From Enterobacteriaceae bacterium UBA2655 (GTDB lineage: Bacteria; Pseudomonadota; Gammaproteobacteria; Enterobacterales; Enterobacteriaceae), in assembly GCA_002359495.1 (NCBI GenBank), contig DENB01000060.1, forward strand, positions 1-57,834: 57,834 bases of DNA, in the 5' to 3' direction. This document shows positions 48,027-57,429 of the stretch, piece after piece (position 1 is the first letter of the stretch; every line of letters starts with the position of its first letter). A program made the position numbers and the translations under genes. Below the pieces are notes generated by a model. That model was given only the letters and a program-made list of their open reading frames with translations, had not been told where the DNA came from and made no database searches.

Positions 48027-48047
48027 AAAAGGCGGGGAAACCCCGCC
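48027..48047 (-). terminator. Terminator of ndh
   Basis: Stem GGCGGGG / CCCCGCC with a three-base loop and TTTT following on the minus strand, just after the ndh stop. Confidence 0.85.
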
Positions 48048-48055
48048 CTGATCCA

Positions 48056-49360
48056 TTAGTGCAGCTTCAGACGCGGACGGATCACCCGGTTCAGGCTTCC
48101 CACCACCATCATCAGGCCGGTTTTGAAGTATCCGTGGAGCGCAATCTGATGCATACGGTAAAGAGAGATGTAGACAAAACGGGCGATGCGCCCTTCCACC
48201 ATCATCGAGCCGCGCATCAGGTTGCCCATCAGGCTTCCTACGGTGCTGAAGCGCGAAAGCGACACCAGCGAACCATGGTCTTTATAGACGTACGCCTTCA
48301 GCGCTTTGCCCTGCATCTGGGCCAGAATATTCTCTAGCGCGCGCGAGGCCATCTGATGCGCGGACTGCGCGCGCGGCGGCACGAAACCGCCGGAAGGCAG
48401 CGCGCAGGAAGCGCAGTCGCCGATAGCGTAGATGTCGTCATCCAGCGTGGTCTGCAGCGTATCTTTCACCACCAGCTGATTAATGCGGTTGGTTTCCAGC
48501 CCGCCGATGCCCTTCATAAAGTCGGGCGCTTTGATGCCCGCCGCCCAGACCATTAAATCGGCCTCGATGAATTCGCCGTTTTTGGTGTGCAGGCCCTGCT
48601 TGTCCGCGCTGGTCACCATGGTTTGCGTCAGCACCCGCACGCCCAGCTTGGTTAACTCACTGTGCGCCGCAGCGGAGATACGCGGCGGCAGCGCTGGCAG
48701 AATGCGCTCGCCGGCTTCCACCAGCGTGACGTTCAGCGCGTCGCTATCCAGCCCTTTATAGCCGTAGCTGTGCAGCTGTTTGACCGCGTTATGCAGTTCG
48801 GCGGAGAGCTCCACGCCCGTCGCGCCGCCGCCGACGATGGCGATGTTGACCTTTTGCAGGCGGCCTTCGCTGGCGGAGAACTTCAGGAACAGGTTGAGCA
48901 TTTCATTATGGAAACGGCGCGCCTGATGCGGATTATCGAGGAAAATGCAGTGATCTTTCACACCTGGCGTGCCGAAATCATTCGAGGCGCTGCCCAGCGC
49001 CATCACCAGCGTGTCGTAAGGCACTTCGCGCTCCGGCACCAGCACTTCGCCCTGCGCATCGCGCACTTCGCTCAGCTGAATGCTTTTTTTCTCGCGATCG
49101 ATATTGGTCAGCGAACCGAGCTGGAAGCGGAAGCCGTGGTTGCGCGCATGAGCCAGATAGCTCAGGGCGTCGATCCCTTCGTCCATCGATCCGGTCGCCA
49201 CTTCGTGCAGCAGCGGCTTCCATAAATGGCTGTGGTTGCGGTCGACGAGGATGATTTCCGCTTTGTTTTTGCGGCCCAGCTTATGACCCAGCTGCGTTGC
49301 CAGCTCTAACCCGCCGGCGCCCCCACCTACAATAACGATTTTTTTCATGGATGTAGTCAA
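48056..49360 (-). CDS. ndh: Type II NADH:quinone oxidoreductase
   Basis: 434 residues if translated from TTG 49360, giving [17 protein letters not shown], which parallels the E. coli start [20 protein letters not shown] lies five bases upstream. ATG 49348 is the alternative. FAD motif [20 protein letters not shown] motif [27 protein letters not shown] and the C-terminal membrane-binding stretch. It oxidises NADH without pumping protons. An FNR-like site lies upstream. Confidence 0.96.
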   Translation of the reverse strand: MTTSMKKIVIVGGGAGGLELATQLGHKLGRKNKAEIILVDRNHSHLWKPLLHEVATGSMDEGIDALSYLAHARNHGFRFQLGSLTNIDREKKSIQLSEVRDAQGEVLVPEREVPYDTLVMALGSASNDFGTPGVKDHCIFLDNPHQARRFHNEMLNLFLKFSASEGRLQKVNIAIVGGGATGVELSAELHNAVKQLHSYGYKGLDSDALNVTLVEAGERILPALPPRISAAAHSELTKLGVRVLTQTMVTSADKQGLHTKNGEFIEADLMVWAAGIKAPDFMKGIGGLETNRINQLVVKDTLQTTLDDDIYAIGDCASCALPSGGFVPPRAQSAHQMASRALENILAQMQGKALKAYVYKDHGSLVSLSRFSTVGSLMGNLMRGSMMVEGRIARFVYISLYRMHQIALHGYFKTGLMMVVGSLNRVIRPRLKLH

Positions 49361-49493
49361 CAAGACCCCCTCAAAAAGTAAACCAATCGTTAAAAAAAGG
49401 TTAAATAAAAACCTTAATTAACATAAGGTTGGCGAAGCTAAATCGCGATCTGAAGGCAGAATAACATGCTGCGGTGAGTTGGTCATACCAAAT

Positions 49494-49507
49494 TTGACTT
49501 GGATCAA
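49494..49507. promoter_or_regulatory. FNR-like site upstream of ndh
   Basis: TTGACttggATCAA matches the FNR consensus TTGAT-N4-ATCAA except one base. ndh is repressed by FNR without oxygen in E. coli. It lies about 135 bases before the start codon. Confidence 0.65.
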
Positions 49508-49781
49508 TTTCTCCGCTGAAAACTCGGAATTGTATGAGAAAACGGCGAAAGCGAAGCCGGAATTTTAACTAACCCATTGTTTTGTCGTGGTTTGCGTGAT
49601 GAGGAGGCGGAACGCGGCGTCAGCACCGCGCTCCCGGCGCCGTCCCGCCTCATTGTTTGTTATGACTGCGCCAGCCGGGCAAGGCCTTGACCGGCAAGCA
49701 TTTCACTCAGACGTGACGAAAACGTTAAGCAAAGTCACGATGTTGCGCGAACCCCGCTGGCGACGAAAACGGGGTCGGCGT
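49508..49781. other. Intergenic stretch between ndh and nagZ
   Basis: Together with the ndh promoter area this makes about 420 gene-free bases. It holds one long imperfect hairpin (GAGGCGG at 49604-49610 pairing with CCGCCTC at 49645-49651, with further inner pairs) that may end nagZ transcription. No coding frame is convincing. Confidence 0.5.
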
Positions 49782-50825
49782 TTAGTTGGCTGATGCTTTA
49801 TGCGCCAGCCAGCGCGCCTGCAACGCGCTCAGCTGCTGATGATTCTCTTTCCAGCGGCTGCTTTCCCGGAGCTGCTGATGGCTGTAACGTCCGCGATGAT
49901 AGAGTTGCGGCACGCGGGCCGCTGCGCTCGCCGGCAGACTATCCAGCACGGCGACGGCGCCCTGCCGATGATTGCATACCAGAATCATATCGCAGCCCGC
50001 CGACAGCGACTGCTGCGCGCGCTCGGCATAGCCGCCCATCACCGCCGCCCCCTCCATAGAGAGATCGTCTGAGAAGATGACGCCCTGGAAACCCAGCTCC
50101 TGCCGCAGCACGCTTTTCAGCCAGTAAGGCGAGCCGCTGGCCGGCAGCGGATCGACGTCGGTGTAAATAACATGCGCGGGCATCACCGCATCCAGCATCT
50201 GCTCTTCGATCAGCTGACGGAAGATCGCCATATCATGCTGGCGCAGCGTCGCCGCGTCGCGTTCATCGCGCGGTGTCTCTTTATGCGAATCGGCGCTGAC
50301 CGCGCCATGTCCCGGAAAGTGTTTGCCGGTGGTTTTCATGCCCGCTTCGTGCATGCCGGCAATAAAGCGCCGCGCGATCTGCAGGGCGATGGCGGGATCG
50401 GCATGAAAAGCGCGATCGCCGATCGCCGCGCTGATATGGCCGATATCCAGCACCGGCGCGAAGCTGATGTCGATATCCATGGCGATCATTTCCGCAGCCA
50501 TCTGCCATCCCGCCTGCTGCGCCAGATCGCCCGCCTGCGTCAGATCGTGCAGCGCGGCGAAGGATTGCATCGCCGGCAGCGTGGTGAAGCCGTCGCGGAA
50601 ACGCTGAACGCGCCCGCCTTCCTGATCGACCGCCACGATAAGCCGCGCATGGGATGCGGCGCGGATCTGACGCACCAGCTCCGCCAGCTGCGACGGATCG
50701 TGGTAGTTGCGCGCAAAGAGGATCACCCCGCCGGTCAGCGGATGCCGTAAAATTTCCCGCTCTTCCGCGTCCAGCTCGTGGCTTTCGACGTCCAGCATTA
50801 GCGGACCGGGTAACGATGTTGTCAT
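49782..50825 (-). CDS. nagZ: Beta-N-acetylhexosaminidase NagZ
   Basis: GH3 cytoplasmic enzyme that removes GlcNAc from anhydro-muropeptides in murein recycling and so helps set AmpC induction. 347 residues: [54 protein letters not shown] with the catalytic His, and [12 protein letters not shown] with the nucleophile Asp. It is followed by thiK and lpoB, as in E. coli. Confidence 0.96.
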   Translation of the reverse strand: MTTSLPGPLMLDVESHELDAEEREILRHPLTGGVILFARNYHDPSQLAELVRQIRAASHARLIVAVDQEGGRVQRFRDGFTTLPAMQSFAALHDLTQAGDLAQQAGWQMAAEMIAMDIDISFAPVLDIGHISAAIGDRAFHADPAIALQIARRFIAGMHEAGMKTTGKHFPGHGAVSADSHKETPRDERDAATLRQHDMAIFRQLIEEQMLDAVMPAHVIYTDVDPLPASGSPYWLKSVLRQELGFQGVIFSDDLSMEGAAVMGGYAERAQQSLSAGCDMILVCNHRQGAVAVLDSLPASAAARVPQLYHRGRYSHQQLRESSRWKENHQQLSALQARWLAHKASAN

Positions 50826-50863
50826 AATGAGTTTCCTGTTAATTCCCGCTGCCGGGGATCGGG

Positions 50864-51682
50864 TTAAAGAGATTGCCAGCTCTCTGCGGCCAGCCGACGC
50901 AGCGCGGCGTCGCCGCTCTGCTCCGCCCGCAGCTGATACCAGCTCGCCATCAGCAGCCGCAACCAGGGCTGCCAGCGTTTGACCTGCGTCTCCAGCTCGC
51001 GCGGCGGCAGTCCGGCCTGGCGGGCGTAAAGCGTTATCCAGCTTTGTCGGTGAGCGGGATCGGCGGCGCAGAGCGCGGCGATCTCCAGCGCCACATCGCC
51101 GTCGGCGGCATATTCCCAGTCGATCAGGCGCAGCGCCTGCTGGCTGGCGATCAGATTGCCGGGGTGGACATCCATATGGATCGGCGCCAGCCGCAGTGGC
51201 TTAGGCTCGCCTGCGCGCGTCAGCCGCCGCAGGGCGCGCTGCCAGCGCAGATCGCGCTCCCGGCACAGCTGCCAGTATTGCTGGAGCAAGGGCAGCAGGC
51301 GCAGGCGATAGCCGGTCAGCGGCTGTTGGTGCAAACAGCCAAGCAGCGCGAGCACCTCATCCTGCCGTTGGGTAAAATCCTGTTGATCGATGGTCGCGCC
51401 CGGCTGCCAGCGCAGCAGCAGCCAGCGGGCGTTGACGGCCAGCAGCTGCGGCGTAAGACCCGAACCCCGCAATTTTTTCAGTATGCGGTATTCGCGCCGC
51501 CGGTTTACAAAGGGGATCGGCAGCGGCGGCTGGCGGCGCGCCAGCAGCGGTCCGGCGGCGGTTTCCACCTTGCCGCTTCCGCCGGTCAGTCCGGCGAGCG
51601 ATAAAAAACAACCGGCAGGTTCCGCTGCCGGTTGTAGGGTGTCAAGCAGCCGCCGCAACGCGGGGTCAATTTTGTGCGTCAC
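50864..51682 (-). CDS. thiK: Thiamine kinase ThiK
   Basis: 272 residues with a choline-kinase/APH fold: catalytic loop [12 protein letters not shown] and metal motif [17 protein letters not shown]. It phosphorylates thiamine in salvage. Its start overlaps the end of lpoB by 17 bases, so the two are translated together. Confidence 0.88.
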   Translation of the reverse strand: MTHKIDPALRRLLDTLQPAAEPAGCFLSLAGLTGGSGKVETAAGPLLARRQPPLPIPFVNRRREYRILKKLRGSGLTPQLLAVNARWLLLRWQPGATIDQQDFTQRQDEVLALLGCLHQQPLTGYRLRLLPLLQQYWQLCRERDLRWQRALRRLTRAGEPKPLRLAPIHMDVHPGNLIASQQALRLIDWEYAADGDVALEIAALCAADPAHRQSWITLYARQAGLPPRELETQVKRWQPWLRLLMASWYQLRAEQSGDAALRRLAAESWQSL

Positions 51683-52262
51683 CGTTGCCTGACCAGATGA
51701 TTTCGCCGCTCTGCACCAGCATGAGCTGCATTTGCAGGGTCGGAGCTTTCACCTCACCCTGCGCGTTGCTGTACAGCACATACTGCGCGTTCAGGTAGCG
51801 CGCCAGCCCGACCGCCTTGCTGCGTGAGTTCAGGCTGTCGTCCGGCGGCAGGCCCAGCGTCTGTTTCGCCTGGCTCAGCTGATCGTCCGTCACCAGGGTG
51901 AATTTGCCGTTATTCGCCAGCGCATTTTGAATGGCGCTGGTCGCCTTTTCGCTTTGCAGGTTGCCGTTGGTGCTGTTTTTCACCCGGTCCACCAGCAGCA
52001 CGCTGCCTGGCGTCACGCCGGACGACTGCAGCATCTTCGCCACTAACGGCTGCACGCTGGCGTCCCAGTTGATGGTTTTCAGCTTCGGCGGCGACGGCAC
52101 GTTTTCGCCAGGCTGCGACGGCTCCGGCACCGGCTCTGCCGGCTGAACCGGCGGCGCAGGCTGAGCGGGCTCTACCGGCGCGGGCTGCTGCTGTTTGATG
52201 ACGCAGCCGGAAAGAAGAAGCGCGAGAAAAAACGCCGCGGAAAGTTTTACACTGCGAATCAC
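51666..52262 (-). CDS. lpoB: Penicillin-binding protein activator LpoB
   Basis: 198 residues: lipoprotein signal ending LLLSGC, a proline-rich linker (PAPVEPAQPAPPVQPAEPVP) that spans the periplasm, and the globular domain (LLVDRVKNSTNGNLQSEKAT, ending [17 protein letters not shown]). It sits in the outer membrane and stimulates PBP1b. It is in an operon with ycfL upstream and thiK and nagZ downstream. Confidence 0.94.
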   Translation of the reverse strand: MIRSVKLSAAFFLALLLSGCVIKQQQPAPVEPAQPAPPVQPAEPVPEPSQPGENVPSPPKLKTINWDASVQPLVAKMLQSSGVTPGSVLLVDRVKNSTNGNLQSEKATSAIQNALANNGKFTLVTDDQLSQAKQTLGLPPDDSLNSRSKAVGLARYLNAQYVLYSNAQGEVKAPTLQMQLMLVQSGEIIWSGNGDAQN

Positions 52263-52275
52263 GTAGTACTACTCC

Positions 52276-52644
52276 TCAAAGATAGAGATAAAGACGCACC
52301 TTGCTGGCGGTCAGATTTCCCGTCTGGGATATCACCTGAGCGCTGCCGTGCGCCGGCACGGTAAAGGTTTGCGCAGGCTCCTGCGGCTCGATTTCCAGTC
52401 CCTTGTCGTCATACCAGTAAAAACGGTAATGTACGGTGACTGGGGTTTCGCGCTGGTTATAGAGCACGCTGGCGGAGCGCTTCTGGCCTTCACGCTCCGC
52501 CAGTTCCGGCTCATCGGTAATGATGCCTGCCGAGAGCACCGAAGACTCCATAACCAGGGATTGCGAGGTGTTGATCATGGGTTTATCGCTGCTGCAGCCG
52601 ACAAGGCCCAGCAGCAACAGCAGACTCGTCAGCGGTAAGCGCAT
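52276..52644 (-). CDS. ycfL: YcfL lipoprotein
   Basis: 122 residues with a lipoprotein signal (LLLLLGLVGC) and a beta-sandwich-like mature domain (SSVLSAGIITDEPELAEREG, then VHYRFYWYDDKGLEIEP). It matches the DUF1425 protein encoded beside lpoB in E. coli. Function not defined. It lies 13 bases before lpoB, between hinT and lpoB. Confidence 0.9.
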   Translation of the reverse strand: MRLPLTSLLLLLGLVGCSSDKPMINTSQSLVMESSVLSAGIITDEPELAEREGQKRSASVLYNQRETPVTVHYRFYWYDDKGLEIEPQEPAQTFTVPAHGSAQVISQTGNLTASKVRLYLYL

Positions 52645-52665
52645 AGCAAGGTTCCCTGTTTGCTA

Positions 52666-53016
52666 TCAGTGTGAAAGCATCGGTCCGAGCGGACGACCGC
52701 CCAGCAGGTGCATATGAATATGATAGACCTCCTGTCCGCCATGCTGATTGCAATTCATGATGAGACGATAGCCATCTTCAGCGATCCCCTCCTGACGCGC
52801 GATTTTCGCCGCGACGGTAAACATGCGGCCCAGCGCGTGCTCGTGCGCTTCCAGCACATCGTTGCAGGTAGGGATCAATACGTTCGGAATGATAAGAATA
52901 TGCGTAGGCGCTTTCGGCGAGATGTCGCGAAAGGCGGTGACCAGTTCGTCCTGATAAACCACGTCGGCGGGGATTTCGCGACGGATAATTTTACTGAAAA
53001 TGGTTTCTTCAGCCAT
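52666..53016 (-). CDS. hinT: Purine nucleoside phosphoramidase HinT
   Basis: 116 residues, HIT family. [34 protein letters not shown], and the histidine triad [10 protein letters not shown]. It hydrolyses adenosine 5'-phosphoramidates. First gene of hinT-ycfL-lpoB-thiK-nagZ. Confidence 0.96.
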   Translation of the reverse strand: MAEETIFSKIIRREIPADVVYQDELVTAFRDISPKAPTHILIIPNVLIPTCNDVLEAHEHALGRMFTVAAKIARQEGIAEDGYRLIMNCNQHGGQEVYHIHMHLLGGRPLGPMLSH

Positions 53017-53364
53017 GATGCAATTCCTTGAGCCTGGATGTTAGTAAGGGAGTATGAGGGAGAAAATCGTTTTCTTTCAACCTCAGGGGGAGATTTCTTT
53101 CATCGATTGTCGCTCTTTGCGCCACTTCTCAACTTCAGGCTGTCGAGTATGCTGACGAGCGGCTAGCGACCGAATCTGCGCCAAAAAAAAATGAAACACT
53201 GTTTCACAAATTAGATTTACCTCCTGCTTTTCTTTGCGATTTTGCCACTTTTCCTGCCTGCCTTGCCAAATCACGAAGGTTTGCCCCGCCTGCCCGCTCT
53301 ACTTTCTATCCAATCCGAGTGAGATGTCCGGAGTAATGAGGGATTAACGCACCGTTTCAGCAAG
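53017..53364. other. Control region of the decayed rhiTN-like operon
   Basis: About 350 bases without a credible gene. It contains the KdgR-type operator at 53192-53206 and the hinT promoter at its left end. E. coli carries fhuE near here; no trace of it is seen. Confidence 0.55.
53192..53206. promoter_or_regulatory. KdgR-type operator
   Basis: TGAAACACTGTTTCA is a perfect seven-base inverted repeat within an AAATGAAACA-N-TGTTTCAC context, as in the KdgR box of pectinolytic enterobacteria (AATGAAACA-N-TGTTTCATT type). KdgR represses pectin and oligogalacturonide genes. It lies about 170 bases before the transporter relic. Confidence 0.75.
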
Positions 53365-53692
53365 GAGTACCTCTGATGCGCTCACCGGTCAGCGTCGCGA
53401 AGGCATCTTTGCCGGCGTCATGACGCTGACGCGCAAAGCCTCCCAGGCGGGCGCGGTGATGCTGGTCGGCATTATGCTGCAGCTTGCCGGATTCGTCTCT
53501 GGCCAGCCGTCGCAGGTCCCCGCCGTCGGCCACACCCTGCTCGCTATTCTCAGCCTCGGCACGCTCGCTGTGCTGGCCTGCGGCTTCATCATCTCCCTGC
53601 GCTTTCGACTTGATCTTCATACGCATGGGGTGCTGCGCGCCGAGACGTTGAAGATGCGCGCCGCGGGCCTTTCTCTCTATCCTCAACGTTAA
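53365..53692 (+). pseudogene. GPH-family sugar transporter, C-terminal relic (RhiT-like)
   Basis: Only the end of a glycoside-pentoside-hexuronide transporter remains: DALTGQRREGIFAGVMTLTR, KASQAGAVMLVGIMLQLAGF, one further membrane helix (LLAILSLGTLAVLACGFII) and SLRFRLDLHTHGVL. TGQRREGIF-G and the following Lys are the family's late signature. About the first 330 residues are missing, and the frame has no start. Its stop is 17 bases ahead of the GH105 gene. By neighbour and operator it resembles RhiT, the rhamnogalacturonide transporter. Confidence 0.75.
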
Positions 53693-53709
53693 AACGCCAG
53701 GAGTAACTT

Positions 53710-54849
53710 ATGGTGGTCTTTCCTGTGAAACAGAGCGCGCTGTTGCGCCAACCCGACTATCTGCTGCCGCGCAGCGAGCTGGCGCAGCTGATCCAGTAGC
53801 TGACGCAAAATCTGATCAATATCGTCGATGCAACCGGCGAGTTTTTGCTGCGCCTCGACGATGGCCGCGTTATTGATACCAAAGGCTGGGCCGGATGGGA
53901 ATGGACGCACGGCATCGGGCTATATGGAATGTGGCATTACTATCAGCAGACCGGCGATCGCGCCACGCTGCAGATTATTGATGACTGGTTCAGCGCACGC
54001 CTGGCGGAAGGCACGCCCACCAAGAACGTGAATACGGTATGCCCGTTGCTTACGCTGGCCTGCCGTTATGAAGAGACGCGCAACCCGGCCTGGCGGCCGG
54101 TGCTTGAACGCTGGGCAGAATGGATCATGTATGAGATGCCGCGCACCGAACAGGGCGGCCTGCAACATATTGTCTATAACAGCGAAAACAGCGAGCAGCT
54201 GTGGGACGATACGCTGATGATGAGCGTGATGGCGCTGGCGAAAATCGGTCAGCTGCTGAATCGCGAGGAGTGGGTCGAAGAAGCGAGCTACCAGTTTTTG
54301 CTGCATACCCAGTATTTAATGGATCGTCACACCGGCCTCTGGTTTCACGGCTGGAGTTTCGCCGGCCGTCATAACTTCGCCAATGCACGCTGGGCGCGCG
54401 GCAACAGCTGGCTGACCATCGCCATTCCCGATTTTTTGGAGATGACGGACTGGCCGGAACATCACGCCACGCGCCGCTTTTTGCTTCAGGTGCTGGAGAC
54501 GCAGGTCAGCGCGCTGCAGGGCTGCCAGCACCATAGCGGCCTGTGGCATACGCTGCTGGACGATCCCGACAGCTACCCGGAAGCCTCCGCCACCGCCGGT
54601 TTCGCCTACGGCATTCTGAAGGCGGTGCGCAAGCGTTACCTCTCCCGCGACTTTCTGCCGTTGGCGGAGAAGGCGCTACGCGGCGTGATAAATCATATCG
54701 ACGGCAACGGCGAGCTGAAGCAGGTCTCCTTCGGCACCGCAATGGGAAGCGATCTGAACTATTACCGCGAGGTGCCGCTGACCTCCGTGCCTTACGGTCA
54801 GGCGATGGCGCTGCTCTCTCTGACCGAGTATCTGCGCGTTTATCTCTGA
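53710..54849 (+). pseudogene. GH105 unsaturated rhamnogalacturonyl hydrolase with an early amber codon (RhiN-like)
   Basis: Frame from ATG 53710 (AGGAGT upstream), 379 codons, broken by TAG at 53797-53799 (codon 30, likely once CAG or AAG). Otherwise complete: KGWAGWEWTHGIGLYGMWHY, TPTKNVNTVCPLLTLA, WDDTLMMSVMALAKIG, GLWFHGWSFAGRHNFANARW and ARGNSWLTIA, including the Asp and His-Trp residues of the GH105 site. The family releases unsaturated galacturonate from rhamnogalacturonan fragments. A start at TTG 53845 would lose 45 residues and lacks a ribosome site. Confidence 0.85.
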
Positions 54850-54854
54850 GCATA

Positions 54855-54879
54855 AAAAAAGCCCCTTGCGGGGCTTTTT
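54855..54879. terminator. Bidirectional terminator between the rhiN-like gene and ptsG
   Basis: Stem AAAAAGCCCC / GGGGCTTTTT with a four-base loop, T-runs on both strands, between convergent genes. Confidence 0.92.
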
Positions 54880-54897
54880 CAGCAGCCTGGTCGGCTG

Positions 54898-56331
54898 TTA
54901 CATGCTGCGAATGTAGTCATCCATATCGGTTTTCAGGTTATCGGATTTGGTGCCGAAAATCGCCTGAACGCCGGAGCCCGCCACCACCACGCCGCGCGCG
55001 CCGAGGGTTTTCAGCTCCGCCTGGTCGACCTTGCCCACATCCGCCACGCTCACGCGCAGACGGGTAATGCAGGCGTCCAGGTTAGTGATGTTTTCTTTAC
55101 CGCCGAACGCCCTGACCAGCTTGCCCGCCATTTCATTGCCGCTCGCCGTGCTCTGCTCGGCAGTGACATCTTCACGTCCCGGCGTTTTCAGATTCAGCTT
55201 CACAATCAGCACGCGGAATACACTGTAGTAAACCAGACCGTAGAGGATGCCGATAATCGGGAACAGCCAGATGCGGCTGCTGTTGCCGCTCAGCACCACA
55301 AAGTCGATCAGACCGTGCGAGAAGCTGGTGCCGTCACGCATGCCGAGCAGGATACAGATCGGGAACGCCAGACCGGCCAGAATCGCATGGATCACGTAAA
55401 GCACCGGCGCGACGAACATGAAAGAGAACTCAATCGGCTCGGTAATCCCGGTCAGGAACGCGGTCAGCGCGGCGGAGATCATGATGCCGCCCACTTTCGC
55501 GCGGTTTTCCGGTTTCGCTGAGTGCCAGATAGCGATCGCCGCAGCCGGCAGACCGTACATTTTAAACAGGAAGCCGCCTGAAAGTTTGCCTGCGGTCGGG
55601 TCGCCCGCCATGTAGCGCGGAATGTCGCCGTGGAAGATCTGACCCGCCGCGTTGGTGAATTCGCCGATCTGCATCTGGAAAGGGACATTCCAGATATGGT
55701 GCAGACCAAAGGGCACCAGCGAGCGTTCAATCACGCCGTAGATACCGAAGGCCACGACCGGGTTCTGATAGGCGGCCCACTGTGAAAACTCCTGAATCGC
55801 CGCGCCAATCGGGGGCCAGATAAAGGAGAGCAGCACGCCGAGAATAATCGCCGTCAGGCCGGAGATAATCGGCACAAAGCGTTTACCGGCGAAAAAGCCC
55901 AGATATTCCGGCAGCTTGATGCGGTAGAAGCGGTTAAACATATAGGCGGCGATGGCGCCGGCGATAATGCCGCCCAGCACGCCGGTGTCCGCCAGATGTT
56001 TCGCCTCGATCTCGGCCGCCGGCATATGCAGCACCAACGGCGCGACCACGGCCATGGTTTTAACCATGATGCCGTATGCGACCACCGCTGCCAGCGCGGA
56101 AACGCCGTCGTTATTGGTGAAGCCGAGGGCCACGCCAATGGCGAAAATCAGCGGCATGTTGGCGAACACCGATCCGCCCGCTTCCGCCATGATGTGCGAC
56201 ACCACCGCAGGCAACCAGCTGAAGTTCGCTGAGCCTACACCTAATAAAATGCCGGCAATCGGCAGAACCGATACCGGCAGCATGAGCGATTTTCCGACCT
56301 TCTGCAGGTTCGCAAATGCGTTTGTAAACAT
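54898..56331 (-). CDS. ptsG: Glucose PTS permease EIICB-Glc
   Basis: 477 residues. N-terminal IIC membrane domain ([49 protein letters not shown]) and C-terminal IIB domain with the phosphorylated cysteine in [14 protein letters not shown]. It imports and phosphorylates glucose. A CRP site and an SgrS target lie upstream. Intact. Confidence 0.97.
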   Translation of the reverse strand: MFTNAFANLQKVGKSLMLPVSVLPIAGILLGVGSANFSWLPAVVSHIMAEAGGSVFANMPLIFAIGVALGFTNNDGVSALAAVVAYGIMVKTMAVVAPLVLHMPAAEIEAKHLADTGVLGGIIAGAIAAYMFNRFYRIKLPEYLGFFAGKRFVPIISGLTAIILGVLLSFIWPPIGAAIQEFSQWAAYQNPVVAFGIYGVIERSLVPFGLHHIWNVPFQMQIGEFTNAAGQIFHGDIPRYMAGDPTAGKLSGGFLFKMYGLPAAAIAIWHSAKPENRAKVGGIMISAALTAFLTGITEPIEFSFMFVAPVLYVIHAILAGLAFPICILLGMRDGTSFSHGLIDFVVLSGNSSRIWLFPIIGILYGLVYYSVFRVLIVKLNLKTPGREDVTAEQSTASGNEMAGKLVRAFGGKENITNLDACITRLRVSVADVGKVDQAELKTLGARGVVVAGSGVQAIFGTKSDNLKTDMDDYIRSM

Positions 56332-56336
56332 AGCCT

Positions 56337-56357
56337 GGAGCTCCTGAGTAAGAGTGC
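56337..56357 (-). promoter_or_regulatory. Likely SgrS pairing site in the ptsG leader
   Basis: The minus strand reads CACTCTTACTCAGGAGCTCC just before the start codon. ACTCAGGAG is the core that pairs with SgrS in the E. coli ptsG leader (CCATACTCAGGAGCAC). It includes the ribosome site, which fits silencing under glucose-phosphate stress. sgrS itself is not in the window. Confidence 0.65.
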
Positions 56358-56457
56358 GTTTTGCGCAGTGTGCGCGGCAAAGAGGGAGGTTCTTTACCTG
56401 AATGGCGTATTGCCGCCTTTTGATTTATTACGAAGGGTAAAATAAATCACCCCAGGT

Positions 56458-56479
56458 TACTTTGACGGTTATCACGTTT
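56458..56479. promoter_or_regulatory. CRP site of ptsG
   Basis: The minus strand reads AAACGTGATAACCGTCAAAG and two more bases. It has CGTGA-N6-TCAAA and is nearly the remembered E. coli ptsG CRP site (AAACGTGATAGCCGTCAAAC). It lies about 130 bases ahead of the ATG. Confidence 0.75.
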
Positions 56480-56494
56480 CCTTGCAGAAGCGGC

Positions 56495-56522
56495 AAAATC
56501 ACCAGAATTTTCTGGTGATTTT
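56495..56522. repeat. Perfect palindrome upstream of the ptsG CRP site
   Basis: AAAATCACCAGAA and its exact reverse complement, separated by two bases. It lies between ycfH and ptsG. It could end ycfH transcription (the minus strand continues TTTTGCC) or be an operator in the ptsG promoter region. Confidence 0.8.
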
Positions 56523-56621
56523 GTTTGAGATTTCAGCGGCAAAAAGCGGACTCCGCCGCGCAGGATGGAGCTTTTGGCTGTTAAGACGATTAATTACAGA
56601 GAGTGAAATAAATCACGCCGT

Positions 56622-57413
56622 TCAGGAACCCAAGCGGGAAAGCGGAATATGGAACAGATGCGCAAAGTTTTGCGTGGTGGCGGCGGCCAACGTTTCGATA
56701 TCCACGCCTTTCAGCACCGCCATGTAGTCAGCCACGTCGCGGGTATAGGCAGGTTGGTTCTCTTTGCCGCGATACGGCACGGGCGCAAGGTAAGGAGAAT
56801 CGGTCTCCACCAACATGCGGTCGAGCGGCACATAGCGCGCGGCATCGCGCAGGGCTTCCGCATTACGAAAGGTCACGATGCCGGAAAAGGAGATATAAAA
56901 ACCCATATCCAGCAGCTTCGCCGCCGTCTCTCTGTCTTCCGTGAAACAGTGAAGCACGCCGCCGCACTCTTCCACCTTCTCTTCGCGCAGGATCGCCAGC
57001 GTGTCTTCACGCGCATCGCGCGTATGCACGATGATCGGCTTGTTCAGCGCGCGGCCGGTGCGGATATGCTCGCGAAATGACGCCTGCTGCTGCGCCTTCG
57101 TCTCCTGCTGATAGTAGTAATCCAGCCCGGTTTCTCCCAGCGCGACCACGCGTTCATCCGCAGCCAGACGGCGAAACTCATCAACGTCGTAAGGCGTTTC
57201 CTGGTTCAGCGGATGTACGCCGCAGGAGAGCGCGATATTGTCGCGATCGCCCACCAGCGCCTTCAGGGTATGGAAGCCCGGCAGCGTCGTGGCGATCGCC
57301 AGCATAAACTTCACGTCGCGCACGGCGGCTTTCGCGATCACGTCATCCAGATCGCGATGGTTTTTTTCATAGTCCAAGCCATCAAGGTGGCAATGGGAAT
57401 CAACGATAAACAT
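56622..57413 (-). CDS. ycfH: TatD-family metal-dependent hydrolase YcfH
   Basis: 263 residues from ATG 57413 (GGAG upstream); the open frame to 57437 is longer than the family. Metal ligands: FIVDSHCHLDGLDY, VALGETGLDYYY with the bridging Glu, IIVHTRDAREDTL, LHCFTED and LVETDSPYLAPVPYRGKENQ. TatD proteins are DNases or related phosphoesterases; the E. coli substrate of YcfH is not settled. It follows holB closely, as in the tmk-holB-ycfH order. Confidence 0.93.
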   Translation of the reverse strand: MFIVDSHCHLDGLDYEKNHRDLDDVIAKAAVRDVKFMLAIATTLPGFHTLKALVGDRDNIALSCGVHPLNQETPYDVDEFRRLAADERVVALGETGLDYYYQQETKAQQQASFREHIRTGRALNKPIIVHTRDAREDTLAILREEKVEECGGVLHCFTEDRETAAKLLDMGFYISFSGIVTFRNAEALRDAARYVPLDRMLVETDSPYLAPVPYRGKENQPAYTRDVADYMAVLKGVDIETLAAATTQNFAHLFHIPLSRLGS

Positions 57414-57429
57414 AATTATTTCTCCAGCG

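Noticed and set aside
53083..53274. 63-codon frame upstream of hinT
   Set aside because: It covers the KdgR palindrome and is rich in Lys, Gln and Arg without a motif; more likely control DNA.
53845..54849. GH105 gene called as a functional enzyme from an internal TTG
   Set aside because: The TTG has no ribosome site, and the true N-terminal region with normal start and ribosome site lies upstream of the amber codon.
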